From the NCBI RefSeq assembly GCF_006539505.1, contig NZ_BJND01000047.1, positions 17,396 to 81,395 of the forward strand: a DNA stretch of 64,000 nucleotides, read 5' to 3'. A program made the position numbers and the translations under genes. This DNA is from Streptomyces spinoverrucosus. GTDB taxonomy: Bacteria > Actinomycetota > Actinomycetes > Streptomycetales > Streptomycetaceae. The stretch's first letter is position 1; each line of letters begins with the position of its first letter. Shown here piece by piece: positions 8,549 through 18,189 of the stretch. The notes under the pieces were generated by a model. It searched no databases and was not told where the DNA came from. It saw nothing but the letters and a program-made list of their open reading frames with translations.

Positions 8549-8700
8549 GCGCCCACCCCATCACCGCCGTCCGGCCGGGGCATGGGGAGGCGTACTCAAT
8601 CCCCGCCACGCGCGCGTACTCAGGCCTCGCAGTCAGGCCCTGGAGAGTCTCGTGGCGAAATCCCCATCCATGCGCGCGACTTCAGGCCACCGCTCCCCGT

Positions 8701-9291
8701 TCAGCCCTCCTGCCGCAGACCGCCGAAGACCAGGCACACCACCGCGTCGGCCACTTCGCGCTCCCCCATGCCGCGCCCGTCGGGCCGGTACCACTCGGCG
8801 ATCGAGTTGATCATGCCGAAGACCAGCCGGGTGGCCAGCCGCACCTCCACGTCGCCGCGCACGTCTCCGTCCGCGGCGGCCGCCTTCAGCAGCTCGGCGA
8901 CCCGGTGGTCGAAGTCGCGGCGCCGCTCCAGCGCCCACCGCTCGGTGTCCGTGTTGCCGCGCACCCGCAGCAGCAGCGTCACATAGGGCAGTTCGGTGAT
9001 GAGCACCTCGACCATGCGCCGCACGACGTACTCCAGCCGCTCGGCGGCGCGCCCCACGCGCGCGTGCTCCTCGTCGAGGATCCCGAAGAGTTCGTCCAGC
9101 GCCCGGCTCACGGCCCGGCGCAGCAGTTCCTCCTTGCCCGTGACGTGGTGGTAGATCGAGGACTTGGAGATGCCGGCCGCCTTGGAGAGGTGCTCCATGG
9201 AGGTGCCGTCGTAGCCGCGCTCGTTGAAGACCTGGACGGCGACCGACAGCAGCGTCTCCGGGGTGTACGTGTCGCGCTTGGCGGTGGTCAT
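8701..9291 (-). CDS. TetR family regulator, probable phenylacetate (paa) repressor
   Basis: The 196-aa protein has an N-terminal TetR helix-turn-helix at about residues 10-55 (LLSVAVQVFNERGYDGTSM, then SKAAGISKSSIYHHVTGKEELL), followed by an all-helical ligand-binding domain. Its ATG overlaps the paaH stop by four bases, so it is co-transcribed with paaH. TetR regulators usually bind CoA thioesters or aromatic ligands in such settings. The repeated palindromes upstream of paaH/paaN and paaA are its best candidate operators. That assignment is inference from position and repeat pattern. Confidence 0.88.
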   Translation of the reverse strand: MTTAKRDTYTPETLLSVAVQVFNERGYDGTSMEHLSKAAGISKSSIYHHVTGKEELLRRAVSRALDELFGILDEEHARVGRAAERLEYVVRRMVEVLITELPYVTLLLRVRGNTDTERWALERRRDFDHRVAELLKAAAADGDVRGDVEVRLATRLVFGMINSIAEWYRPDGRGMGEREVADAVVCLVFGGLRQEG

Positions 9292-10805
9292 GACGTGCTG
9301 CCCTCCCGCTTGTCGGTGGCGTACGCGTGGCGGTAGAGCGCGAGGGACGGCGCGTAGCGCCCGGAGGGGTCGCGCAGGTGCAGGTCGTCGAGGAGGGCGT
9401 ACGCCCAGTTGCGGCCCAGGCGGCGGCTCCATTCGAACGGGCCGAGCGGGTAGTTGACGCCGAGGCGCATCGCGGTGTCGATGTCCTCCTCGGTGGCGAC
9501 GCCCTTGGCGACGGCGTCGTGGGCAAGGTCGACGATCCGCGCGACGGTGCGGGCGACGATCATGCCGGGCACGTCACCGATGACACTGACCTTCTTGCCC
9601 AGCGCCTGGAACAGTCCGGTGGCCTCGCTGAGGCTCTGCGGCGAGGTGTCCTGGGAGGCGGACAGCGCGATGCGGGTGGCCCGGCGGTAGTCGAGGGCGA
9701 GGTCGAAGTAGACGACGTCCCGGAACTCGACCGAGGTCTGGCCGTCGGCGAGCGCCAGCTGGCCGCCGCCGGGCAGCACGAGCCGGGTGCCGTGGTCCTC
9801 GTCCTCCTCACGGACCTGGATGCCCGCCTCGCGGATCAGCGCGAGCAGCTCGGACGCGGGGCCCAGGTCGCCCTCGGCGACGACGTACGCGGGCGGCCGG
9901 CCGGGTTCCGCGGTGTGCGGCTCGGCGCGCTCGGCGCCGTCCCGGTAGTCGTACCAGCCCTGTCCGGACTTGCGGCCGAGCCGGCCGGACTCGACCAGGC
10001 GGCGCTGGGCGAGCGACGGCGTGAAGCGCACGTCCTGGAAGAAGGACTGCCACACGGAGTGCGTCACGGACTCGTTGACGTCCTGCCCGATGAGGTCGGT
10101 CAGCTCGAAGGCGCCCATCCGGAAGCCGCCGCACTCGCGCAGCACGGCGTCGATGGTGGCGGGGTCGGCGCCGTGCGCCTCGTAGACGGCGAAGGCCTCG
10201 GCGTAGAAGGGCCGGGCGATGCGGTTGACGATGAAGCCGGGGGTGTCGGCGCAGGCGACCGGCGTCTTGCCCCAGGCGCGGGCCATCTCGTACGCGCGCG
10301 TGGCCGACGTGACGTCGGTGGCGAACCCGGAGACCACCTCGACCAGCGGCAGCAGCGGGGCGGGGTTGAAGAAGTGCAGGCCGACGAAGCGGCCCGGGGC
10401 GCGCAGGGCGCCGCCGATGGCGGTCACCGACAGGGAGGACGTGTTGGTGGCGAGCAGACAGTCCTCGGCGACCACGTCCTCCAGCTCGCGCAGCAGCTCC
10501 TGTTTGACGTCCAGCCGCTCCAGGACGGCCTCGACGACAAGGGCGGAGTCGGCGAGCTCGGTGAGGCTCTCGGCGGGCAGCAGGCGGGCGCGCGCGGCGT
10601 CCCGGTCGGCGCCGGTGAGCCGCTCCTTCTCGACGAGCCGGTCGAGCCGGGCACCGATCGCGGCGGCGGCTTCGCGGGCACGCCCGGGTACGGCGTCGTA
10701 CAGCCGTACGACGTGGCCCGCGACCAGCGCCACCTGGGCGATGCCCTGCCCCATGGTGCCGGTACCGACGACGGCCACGGGGCTGCTGAGGTCGAGTGCT
10801 GTCAT
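9288..10805 (-). CDS. paaH: 3-hydroxyacyl-CoA dehydrogenase (PaaH-type)
   Basis: The 505-aa protein starts with an NAD-binding fold (VAVVGTGTMGQGIAQVALVAGH, about residues 10-31). It continues with NTSSLSVTAIGGALRAPGRF and the HFFNPAPLLPLVEVV block holding the catalytic His region, and has two copies of the C-terminal 3HCDH domain (GFIVNRIARPFYAEA and YPLGPFEWSRRLG). This length and double C-domain are usual for PaaH, which oxidises a hydroxyadipyl-CoA intermediate of phenylacetate breakdown. It heads a two-gene operon with the TetR regulator, divergent from paaN. Confidence 0.9.
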   Translation of the reverse strand: MTALDLSSPVAVVGTGTMGQGIAQVALVAGHVVRLYDAVPGRAREAAAAIGARLDRLVEKERLTGADRDAARARLLPAESLTELADSALVVEAVLERLDVKQELLRELEDVVAEDCLLATNTSSLSVTAIGGALRAPGRFVGLHFFNPAPLLPLVEVVSGFATDVTSATRAYEMARAWGKTPVACADTPGFIVNRIARPFYAEAFAVYEAHGADPATIDAVLRECGGFRMGAFELTDLIGQDVNESVTHSVWQSFFQDVRFTPSLAQRRLVESGRLGRKSGQGWYDYRDGAERAEPHTAEPGRPPAYVVAEGDLGPASELLALIREAGIQVREEDEDHGTRLVLPGGGQLALADGQTSVEFRDVVYFDLALDYRRATRIALSASQDTSPQSLSEATGLFQALGKKVSVIGDVPGMIVARTVARIVDLAHDAVAKGVATEEDIDTAMRLGVNYPLGPFEWSRRLGRNWAYALLDDLHLRDPSGRYAPSLALYRHAYATDKREGSTS

Positions 10806-10856
10806 GGACGCGATCCTCCCGCACGGGGTTTTCCACAGATGCGGCGGACCCCCTTG

Positions 10857-10876
10857 AACCGACCGATCGTTCGGTT
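10857..10876. promoter_or_regulatory. palindromic operator between paaH and paaN
   Basis: AACCGACCGATCGTTCGGTT is a 20-bp palindrome with one mismatched pair, a form typical of TetR-family operators. Its complement shares 18 consecutive bases with the site upstream of paaA (15607-15626). It lies in the 160-bp region between the divergent paaH and paaN starts, so one site could control both directions. Confidence 0.75.
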
Positions 10877-10965
10877 ACTCTAACTCTGACTGCGTGTTCC
10901 TGCCCATGTTTCTCACCAGGTCATGAGCTCGACGAAGAGCTCACAAGACGAGGAGTTGGTCCCGC

Positions 10966-12657
10966 ATGGCCGCCGAACTCACCGCCCACGAGCTGATCAC
11001 CCAGCACCGGCCGACCCTCGACCAGGCGCTGGAAGCGATCCGCACGCGCGCGTACTGGTCCCCGCACCCCGAGCATCCGAAGGCCTACGGGGAGAACGGC
11101 AGCCTGGACGCGGCCGCGGGCAAGGCCGCCTTCGACGCCCTGCTCGGCACCCGCCTCGACCTCGGCCAGCCCGGCACGGACGGCTGGGTGGACGGCGAAG
11201 TCTCCCCGTACGGCATCGAATTGGGCGTCAGCTATCCGCACGCGGACATCGACGTGCTGCTGCCCGCCATGCGGGCCGGCCAGCGCGCCTGGCGCGACGC
11301 GGGTCCGGAGGCCCGGGCCATGGTCTGCCTGGAGATCCTCAAGCGGATCAGCGACCGCACGCACGAGTTCGCGCACGCGGTCATGCACACCTCCGGCCAG
11401 GCCTTCATGATGGCGTTCCAGGCGGGCGGCCCGCACGCGCAGGACCGCGGCCTGGAAGCGGTGGCGTACGCGTACGTGGAGCAGGTCCGCACCCCCGACA
11501 CCGCGGAGTGGACCAAGCCGCAGGGCAAGCGGGACCCGCTGGCGCTGACCAAGCAGTTCACCGCGGTCCCGCGCGGGATCGGCCTGGTGATCGGCTGCAA
11601 CACCTTCCCGACGTGGAACGGCTACCCGGGCCTGTTCGCCTCCCTCGCCACCGGCAACGCGGTCCTGGTCAAGCCCCACCCGCGCGCGGTGCTGCCGCTC
11701 GCGCTCACCGTGCAGGTCGCGCGCCAGGTGCTCACCGAGGCCGGCTTCGACGCGAACCTGGTCGCGCTGGCCGCCGAGCGCCCCGGTGAGGGCATCGCCA
11801 AGACCCTCGCCGTCCGCCCCGAGATCCGGATCATCGACTACACCGGCTCGACGGCGTTCGGCGACTGGCTGGAGGCCAACGCCCGCCAGGCCCAGGTCCA
11901 CACGGAGAAGGCCGGCGTCAACACGGTGATCGTGGAGTCGACCGGCGACTACAAGGGGATGCTGTCCAACCTGGCCTTCTCGCTGTCGCTGTACAGCGGC
12001 CAGATGTGCACGACCCCGCAGAACCTGCTCGTCCCCCGCGACGGCATCCGCACCGACCAGGGCCCGAAGTCCTACGACGAGGTGATCACCGACCTCGCCA
12101 AGGCGGTCGACGGGCTGCTCGGCGACGACGCGCGCGCGAACGCGCTGCTCGGCGCCATCGTGAACCCGGACGTCAAGGCCCGCCTGGAGGCCGCGGCCGG
12201 GCTCGGCGAAGTCGCCCTCGCCTCCCGGGAGATCAGCAACCCCGACTTCCCGGCCGCGGTGGTCCGCACGCCCGTCATCGTCAAGCTGGACGGCGCCAAG
12301 CCGGACGACGAGGCCGCCTACATGAGCGAGTGCTTCGGCCCGGTCTCCTTCGCCGTCGCCGTCGACTCGGCCACCGACGCGGTGGAGTTGCTGCGCCGGA
12401 CGGTCCGGGAGAAGGGCGCGATGACGGTCGGCGCGTACACGACCGACGAGGAGGTCGAGCAGGCGATCGAGGAGGCCTGCCTGGAGGAGTCCGCCCAGCT
12501 CTCGCTGAACCTGACCGGTGGGGTGTACGTCAACCAGACCGCCGCCTTCTCCGACTTCCACGGCTCGGGCGGCAACCCGGCGGCCAACTCGGCGCTGACC
12601 GACGGTGCGTTCGTGGCGAACCGCTTCCGGGTGGTGGAGGTACGCCGGGAGGCGTGA
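10966..12657 (+). CDS. paaN: phenylacetic acid degradation protein PaaN (aldehyde dehydrogenase family)
   Basis: The 563-aa protein belongs to the aldehyde dehydrogenase superfamily as the actinobacterial PaaN type. It has a nucleotide-binding/substrate block (GNAVLVKPHPRAVLPLA), an IDYTGSTAFGDWLE motif, and the probable catalytic Cys in SGQMCTTPQN. In the pathway it is expected to oxidise the semialdehyde formed after ring opening. There is no MaoC-like hydratase domain as in E. coli PaaZ. GAGGAG lies upstream of the ATG. It diverges from paaH across the palindrome at 10857-10876 and converges closely (4 bp) on the TrmH-type gene. Confidence 0.88.
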   Translation: MAAELTAHELITQHRPTLDQALEAIRTRAYWSPHPEHPKAYGENGSLDAAAGKAAFDALLGTRLDLGQPGTDGWVDGEVSPYGIELGVSYPHADIDVLLPAMRAGQRAWRDAGPEARAMVCLEILKRISDRTHEFAHAVMHTSGQAFMMAFQAGGPHAQDRGLEAVAYAYVEQVRTPDTAEWTKPQGKRDPLALTKQFTAVPRGIGLVIGCNTFPTWNGYPGLFASLATGNAVLVKPHPRAVLPLALTVQVARQVLTEAGFDANLVALAAERPGEGIAKTLAVRPEIRIIDYTGSTAFGDWLEANARQAQVHTEKAGVNTVIVESTGDYKGMLSNLAFSLSLYSGQMCTTPQNLLVPRDGIRTDQGPKSYDEVITDLAKAVDGLLGDDARANALLGAIVNPDVKARLEAAAGLGEVALASREISNPDFPAAVVRTPVIVKLDGAKPDDEAAYMSECFGPVSFAVAVDSATDAVELLRRTVREKGAMTVGAYTTDEEVEQAIEEACLEESAQLSLNLTGGVYVNQTAAFSDFHGSGGNPAANSALTDGAFVANRFRVVEVRREA

Positions 12658-12661
12658 CCCG

Positions 12662-13447
12662 TCAGGCCGCCGCGCCCCCGGTGGCGCTCCAGTGGTACAG
12701 CGTCATGGCCACGCTGGTCGCGAGGTTGTAGCTGGAGACCTGGGGGCGCATCGGCAGCGCCACCAGATGGTCGGCACGCGCGCGTACGGCCGCGGACAGG
12801 CCGCTGCGCTCCGAGCCGAACGCGAGCAGCGCGTCGTCGGGCAGCTTCAGGCCCCGGATGTCCTCGCCCTCCGGGTCGAGGGCGAACAGCGGCCCGGGCG
12901 GCAGTTCGCCGACGTCCAGCCGCTCCACGGCGGTCGCGAAGTGCAGCCCGGCACCGCCGCGTACGACGGTGGGATGCCAGGGGTCGAGCGTGCCGGTCGT
13001 GACCACGCCGGTCGCCCCGAAGCCGGCCGCCAGCCGGATCACAGCCCCGGCGTTGCCGAGGTTGCGCGGCTGGTCGAGGACCACGACGGGCGCGCTGCGG
13101 GGCGTGCGGGCCAGCGCCCGCAGATTGGCCGCACGGGACGGCCGTACCGCCAGGGCGGCCACGGCGGTGGGGTGCGGGCGCGGCACCAGGGAGGCGTACG
13201 TCGACTCCGGGACCTCGGTGAGCAGCGCGGCCAGCGTCTGCCGTACGTCCGCAGCGAGCTCGTCGGCGAGGGCGAGCGCTGCCTCGCGGTCGGCGGTGAC
13301 CGCGAGGGGCACCTCGGCGCCGAAGCGCAGGGCGTGCTTGAGGGCGTGGAAGCCGTCGAGCAGTACGCAGGTGTCGGCGAGGCGGCGCCAGGCGCTCACC
13401 TGCTGCTGTGCGGAGCCGCCGGTGTCCCTGCCCGCGGGGTCGTTCAT
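12662..13447 (-). CDS. TrmH/SpoU family RNA 2'-O-methyltransferase
   Basis: The 261-aa product has an N-terminal substrate-binding region and a C-terminal SPOUT domain with the three family motifs: VVVLDQPRNLGNAGAVIRLA (motif 1), LLAFGSERSGLS (motif 2) and VALPMRPQVSSYNLATSVAM (motif 3, with the conserved Ser and Asn). These enzymes methylate ribose in rRNA or tRNA using S-adenosylmethionine. The exact RNA target cannot be told. The ATG at 13447 overlaps the HTTM stop by four bases, because the upstream gene ends at 13444-13446 on the other reading phase; the three minus-strand genes here form one operon. Confidence 0.88.
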   Translation of the reverse strand: MNDPAGRDTGGSAQQQVSAWRRLADTCVLLDGFHALKHALRFGAEVPLAVTADREAALALADELAADVRQTLAALLTEVPESTYASLVPRPHPTAVAALAVRPSRAANLRALARTPRSAPVVVLDQPRNLGNAGAVIRLAAGFGATGVVTTGTLDPWHPTVVRGGAGLHFATAVERLDVGELPPGPLFALDPEGEDIRGLKLPDDALLAFGSERSGLSAAVRARADHLVALPMRPQVSSYNLATSVAMTLYHWSATGGAAA

Positions 13448-14670
13448 GCCCTGAAGCCTACGTGGGTCTGCTCGGCGTCCCCGGTGCGCTCGGTGGCGTC
13501 CGGCGTCCGCTGCGCCGGGACCTTGGGGCGACCGCGCCGGAACAGGCGCCCACGCGCGCGTGCCGCCCAGTCGCCCAGGCGGCGCAGGAACGACGTCGGC
13601 AGGAAGACAGCGTCGGCCGCGATCATCGCCAGCGAGAAGAAGGGCAGCCCGAGCACCACGGCGATCACGGCATGCTCGGTGATCATGACGGCCAGCAGGG
13701 CGTTCTTGACCCGCCGGTTGAACAGCGTGAACGGGAAGGCGACCTGGACGATCACGGTCCCGTAGGTGATGAGCATGACCATGGTGCCGCTGGCGGAGAG
13801 CAGGTCGGCGAGGGCGGGCCAGGGCGAGAAGGAGTCCAGGTGCAGGGGGTAGTAGACGGCGGTGCCGTCCTGCCAGCGGGAGCCCTGGATCTTGTACCAG
13901 CCGGCCGTGGCGTAGATCAGACAGGCCTCGGCCATGATCACGAGCAGGGCGCCGTTGTGCAGGATGTTGGCGATCAGGTCGAGCAGGATCCGCGGCTGGC
14001 CGGTGCGCGTGAGGCGCCCGGCGAGCCACCACAGGGCCTGCGCCACCCACACGCCCCACAGGAGCGCCGGTACCGGCCAGTCGCCGTCCAGCCGGCCCAG
14101 CGCGGTAACGGCGAGCAGCGCCAGCCCGAGCACGCCCCACAGCGCGGGGCCGGTGCGGTCGGTGACCCGCTCCCCACGCGCGCGTGCCTCGGATGCGCGC
14201 CGGGCGCGCCGCGCGTCCAGGGACCACACCTGGCCGCACCGCGTGAAGACCAGGTAGATGCACATCAGGTGCAGGACGTTGTCGCCGCCGTCACCCATGA
14301 AGACGCTGCGGTTCTGCAGCGAGAGCACGCCGACCATGAAGAGCACGGACATGGTGCGGGTACGCCAGCCCAGCATCAGCAGCAGGCTGGTGAGCACGCC
14401 GAGCGCGTAGACGGTCTCGAACCACAGCTGCCCGTCGGACCACATCAGGGCGGAGAAGGCGCCGTTCGCGCCGATCAGCTGCTCGGCGAGGTCCCAGCTC
14501 CACGGGCCGTCGGGGCCGTACAGCTCATGGCGGTGCGGGATCTCGCGCAGCAGGAACAGCAGCCAGGTCGCGGCGAAACCGATGCGGATCACGGCGGTCT
14601 GGTAGGGGCCGAGGGCGGACTCGGTGACCCGGGCGATGCCACGGGAGACGGCCAGGGCGAGGCGGCTCAC
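13444..14670 (-). CDS. HTTM domain membrane protein (vitamin K-dependent carboxylase-like)
   Basis: The 408-aa product has about eight to ten hydrophobic segments, including AVIRIGFAATWLLFLLREI, ALGVLTSLLLMLGW, FMVGVLSLQNR and VMITEHAVIAVVLGLPFFSLAMIAA spread along its length. NRSVFMGDGGDNVLHLMCIYL is characteristic of the HTTM (horizontally transferred transmembrane) domain. This fold is related to vitamin K-dependent gamma-carboxylase, but activity cannot be claimed. The GTG at 14670 overlaps the DUF5819 stop by four bases and follows GGGAGG. Arg-rich termini are cytoplasmic by charge. Confidence 0.85.
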   Translation of the reverse strand: MSRLALAVSRGIARVTESALGPYQTAVIRIGFAATWLLFLLREIPHRHELYGPDGPWSWDLAEQLIGANGAFSALMWSDGQLWFETVYALGVLTSLLLMLGWRTRTMSVLFMVGVLSLQNRSVFMGDGGDNVLHLMCIYLVFTRCGQVWSLDARRARRASEARARGERVTDRTGPALWGVLGLALLAVTALGRLDGDWPVPALLWGVWVAQALWWLAGRLTRTGQPRILLDLIANILHNGALLVIMAEACLIYATAGWYKIQGSRWQDGTAVYYPLHLDSFSPWPALADLLSASGTMVMLITYGTVIVQVAFPFTLFNRRVKNALLAVMITEHAVIAVVLGLPFFSLAMIAADAVFLPTSFLRRLGDWAARARGRLFRRGRPKVPAQRTPDATERTGDAEQTHVGFRA

Positions 14671-15422
14671 CGGACGCCTCCCTCGGCCTCGTCGCCGGGC
14701 ACCGACCACCAGGGCAGCACCCGGTACACCGGCTTGAGCGATATCCGCTCCTCGCTCCACTCGGGCGGGCGGACGTTGGTGGTTCGTGAGCGGACCTGGA
14801 CCCGCTCGACGACACCGCCCGGCCCGCTCGCGTCCGCGCGGTCCAGGCGCAGCACCACGATCCGGCGCAGATACGTCTCGCTGAGCGCGCCGCGCAGGCC
14901 CGAGGGGCGGTTGCTTCCGTCGTGCGTGGCGGTGAAGAAGTCCCAGGCGCGGCGCAGCTCGTTCTGCTGGGTGTGGCTCGGGAGCAGATTGCCGTCGATG
15001 GCCTCGCCGTCCCGCGCGGACAGGTCGTACCAGCCGGTGGTGCGGCTGCTGCCGTCACCCGTTCGGATCTGGGCGCGGACCTGAACGGAGATGTTCTGCT
15101 GCAGCGGGTTCGGCGCGAACAGCTTCCAGTTCTGTTCGAACTCCGGGTAGATCCATTCGTCTATCGCCTTGCCGTGCTGCTTGGTGACCGTGTTCGACGG
15201 CGCGACGTGCAGAAAGACCATCCCGATGTGCACACAGACGGCGACCGCGACGACGGCGAGGGCCAGCGCGACGCCGACCTGGTAGCGCGGGGAGAGGGCG
15301 GCGACGCCGGTGCGGGGTCCCGGCGGGGGCTCGCTCACGCCGTGAGGTGCGCCCTGCTGGTCCCGCGCGTGCGGAGCGCTCGCACCCCTGTCGTCCGTGT
15401 CGTTCGCGCCCTGCGCGTCCAT
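14667..15422 (-). CDS. DUF5819 family protein, single membrane anchor
   Basis: The 251-aa protein has a polar N-terminus, one membrane segment (VGVALALAVVAVAVCVHIGMVF, about residues 58-79), and an external domain with the block PEFEQNWKLFAPNP and a WYDLSARDG segment. These are typical of DUF5819, commonly encoded next to HTTM proteins. The two probably form a membrane pair of unknown function. The ATG at 15422 is chosen because it follows GGGGCGG; the frame stays open upstream. It is the first gene of a three-gene operon ending in the TrmH-type methylase. Confidence 0.8.
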   Translation of the reverse strand: MDAQGANDTDDRGASAPHARDQQGAPHGVSEPPPGPRTGVAALSPRYQVGVALALAVVAVAVCVHIGMVFLHVAPSNTVTKQHGKAIDEWIYPEFEQNWKLFAPNPLQQNISVQVRAQIRTGDGSSRTTGWYDLSARDGEAIDGNLLPSHTQQNELRRAWDFFTATHDGSNRPSGLRGALSETYLRRIVVLRLDRADASGPGGVVERVQVRSRTTNVRPPEWSEERISLKPVYRVLPWWSVPGDEAEGGVR

Positions 15423-15553
15423 TCCGCCCCGATCCCGATCGCGTTCCGGTCCTTCTGCGCCGCCCGGCAGCCCCCCTCGCAGGCGAACGGTACTCAGGCC
15501 GACCCACCGGGCACAGCTCTTTCGATCAGCTCGTCCACAGCCGCGCCGACGGG

Positions 15554-15562
15554 TTATCCACA
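15554..15562 (+). promoter_or_regulatory. DnaA box
   Basis: TTATCCACA is a perfect DnaA box in the 241-bp region between DUF5819 and paaA. A one-mismatch copy, TCGTCCACA, is at 15531-15539. Confidence 0.5.
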
Positions 15563-15606
15563 GCGGTTGACACCTTACGGCGCCCGACCGACCATGGAAT
15601 CGCACG

Positions 15607-15626
15607 AACCGAACGATCGGTCGGGA
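15607..15626. promoter_or_regulatory. palindromic operator upstream of paaABCDE
   Basis: AACCGAACGATCGGTCGG, the first 18 bases of this site, is identical to the complement of the paaH/paaN operator at 10857-10876. It lies about 40 bp before the paaA ATG, where a bound repressor could block transcription. The local TetR protein is the likely ligand-responsive regulator. Confidence 0.75.
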
Positions 15627-15663
15627 GCATGCTCCGGGCGGACCCAAAGGTCGAGGGGGCCTC

Positions 15664-16664
<1,001 letters not shown>

Positions 16665-16668
<4 letters not shown>

Positions 16669-16952
16669 CGAACACCGACTGGCCTCTGTGGGAGGTCTTC
16701 GTGCGCTCACGCCGGGGCCTGTCCCACACCCACGCCGGCAGCCTGCACGCCCCGGACGCGGAGTTCGCGCTGCGCAACGCGCGCGATCTGTACACCCGGC
16801 GCGGCGAGGGCGTCTCCATCTGGGTCGTGCCGTCCTCCGCCATCACGGCGTCCTCCCCCGACGAGAAGGACCCGTTCTTCGAACCGGCCGCGGACAAGCC
16901 CTACCGCCACCCGACGTTCTACGAGATCCCCGAGGGGGTGAAGCACCTGTGA
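16665..16952 (+). CDS. paaB: phenylacetyl-CoA epoxidase subunit PaaB
   Basis: This 95-aa protein begins TDWPLWEVFVRSRRGLSHTH and has HAPDAEFALRNARDLYTRRGEG, both diagnostic of PaaB, the small subunit that bridges PaaAC heterodimers. Its length is usual. The ATG overlaps the paaA stop by four bases and its own stop overlaps the paaC GTG by three, so it is coupled on both sides. Confidence 0.93.
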
Positions 16953-17668
16953 CGACCACGGTTCCCACGACGGCCGCCCTCGCCCTGGGCGACGACGCCC
17001 TGGTGCTCTCCCACCGCCTGGGGGAGTGGGCCGGTCACGCCCCCGTGCTGGAGGAGGAGGTCGCCCTCGCCAACATCGCGCTGGACCTGCTCGGCCAGGC
17101 CCGGGTATTGCTGTCGCTGGTCGGTGACGAGGACGAGCTGGCGTATCTGCGCGAGGAGCGCGCCTTCCGCAACGTCCAGCTGGTGGAACAGCCGAACGGC
17201 GACTTCGCCCACACCATCGCCCGCCAGCTGTACTTCTCGACCTATCAGCACCTCCTCTACGACCGCCTGGCCACCGGCGACGGCCCCTTCGCCCCGCTCG
17301 CCGCGAAGGCCGTCAAGGAGGTCGCCTACCACCGCGACCACGCCGAGCAGTGGACCCTGCGGCTCGGCGACGGCACGGACGAGAGCCATGAGCGGATGCG
17401 GCGGGCGTGCGAGGCGTTGTGGCGGTTCACCGGCGAGATGTTCCAGCCGGTGCAGGGCCTGGACGTGGACGGGGAGCAGCTGAGGTCGGCCTGGCTGGAG
17501 TCGGTCGGCGAGGTCCTGCGCCGGGCCACGCTCACGCTCCCCGAGGGGCCGCAGTCCGGGGCGTGGAGCGCGGGCGCGGGCCGGCAGGGCCTGCACACCG
17601 AGCCCTTCGGGCGGATGCTCGCCGAGATGCAGCATCTGCACCGCAGCCACCCGGGGGCGTCATGGTGA
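16949..17668 (+). CDS. paaC: phenylacetyl-CoA epoxidase structural subunit PaaC
   Basis: The 239-aa protein is a ferritin-like homologue of PaaA with blocks EVALANIALDLLGQARVLLS, LVEQPNGDFAHTIARQLYFS and KEVAYHRDHAEQWTLRLGDG, as in PaaC. PaaC is the structural partner of PaaA and lacks a functional diiron site. The GTG at 16949 overlaps the end of paaB. An open frame upstream is a shadow of paaB. Confidence 0.93.
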   Translation: MTTTVPTTAALALGDDALVLSHRLGEWAGHAPVLEEEVALANIALDLLGQARVLLSLVGDEDELAYLREERAFRNVQLVEQPNGDFAHTIARQLYFSTYQHLLYDRLATGDGPFAPLAAKAVKEVAYHRDHAEQWTLRLGDGTDESHERMRRACEALWRFTGEMFQPVQGLDVDGEQLRSAWLESVGEVLRRATLTLPEGPQSGAWSAGAGRQGLHTEPFGRMLAEMQHLHRSHPGASW

Positions 17669-18189
17669 CCACCACCGCTCTGGAAGAGGAGCTCATCGCG
17701 ATCGCAGGCTCGGTGCCCGACCCCGAGCTGCCGGTCCTCACCCTGCGGGAACTGGGCGTGCTGCGCGCGGTGCATCTGCGCGGCGCGGACGCGGTCGACG
17801 TCGAGCTGACCCCGACGTACACCGGTTGCCCCGCCATAGAGGCCATGTCCCTGGACATAGAGCGGGCGCTGCACGAGCACGGCATACGGGAGGTCACCGT
17901 CCGCACGGTGCTTACGCCGGCCTGGTCGACAGACGACATCACGCCCGAAGGGCGCCGCAAACTGCGGGAGTTCGGCATCGCACCGCCCCGCACGCGCGCG
18001 CAGTCCGGGCCGGTGCCACTGGAGCTGGGCCCGACGCGCACGCGTACCGAGGAACAGGACCCCGTCCGCTGCCCGCACTGCGGCTCCTCCGACACCGAAC
18101 TGCTGAGCCGTTTTTCCTCCACCGCGTGCAAGGCGCTGCGGCGCTGCCTGGCGTGCCGTGAACCGTTCGACCACTTCAAGGAGTTGTGA
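17662..18189 (+). CDS. paaD: PaaD, Fe-S maturation-type (MIP18/DUF59) protein of the epoxidase operon
   Basis: The 175-aa protein has a DUF59 domain (VPDPELPVLTLRELGVL, then VELTPTYTGCPAIEAM with the conserved Cys) over about residues 15-85. A C-terminal zinc-ribbon-like part has CPHCGSSDTELLS and CLACREPF. PaaD is thought to help mature iron centres of the epoxidase system. The ATG at 17662 overlaps the end of paaC by seven bases; a GTG at 17665 is an alternative. Confidence 0.92.
   Translation: MVTTTALEEELIAIAGSVPDPELPVLTLRELGVLRAVHLRGADAVDVELTPTYTGCPAIEAMSLDIERALHEHGIREVTVRTVLTPAWSTDDITPEGRRKLREFGIAPPRTRAQSGPVPLELGPTRTRTEEQDPVRCPHCGSSDTELLSRFSSTACKALRRCLACREPFDHFKEL

Noticed and set aside
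10921..12561. 546-codon minus-strand frame opposite paaN
   Set aside because: It is antisense to a clear PaaN protein and contains no motif.
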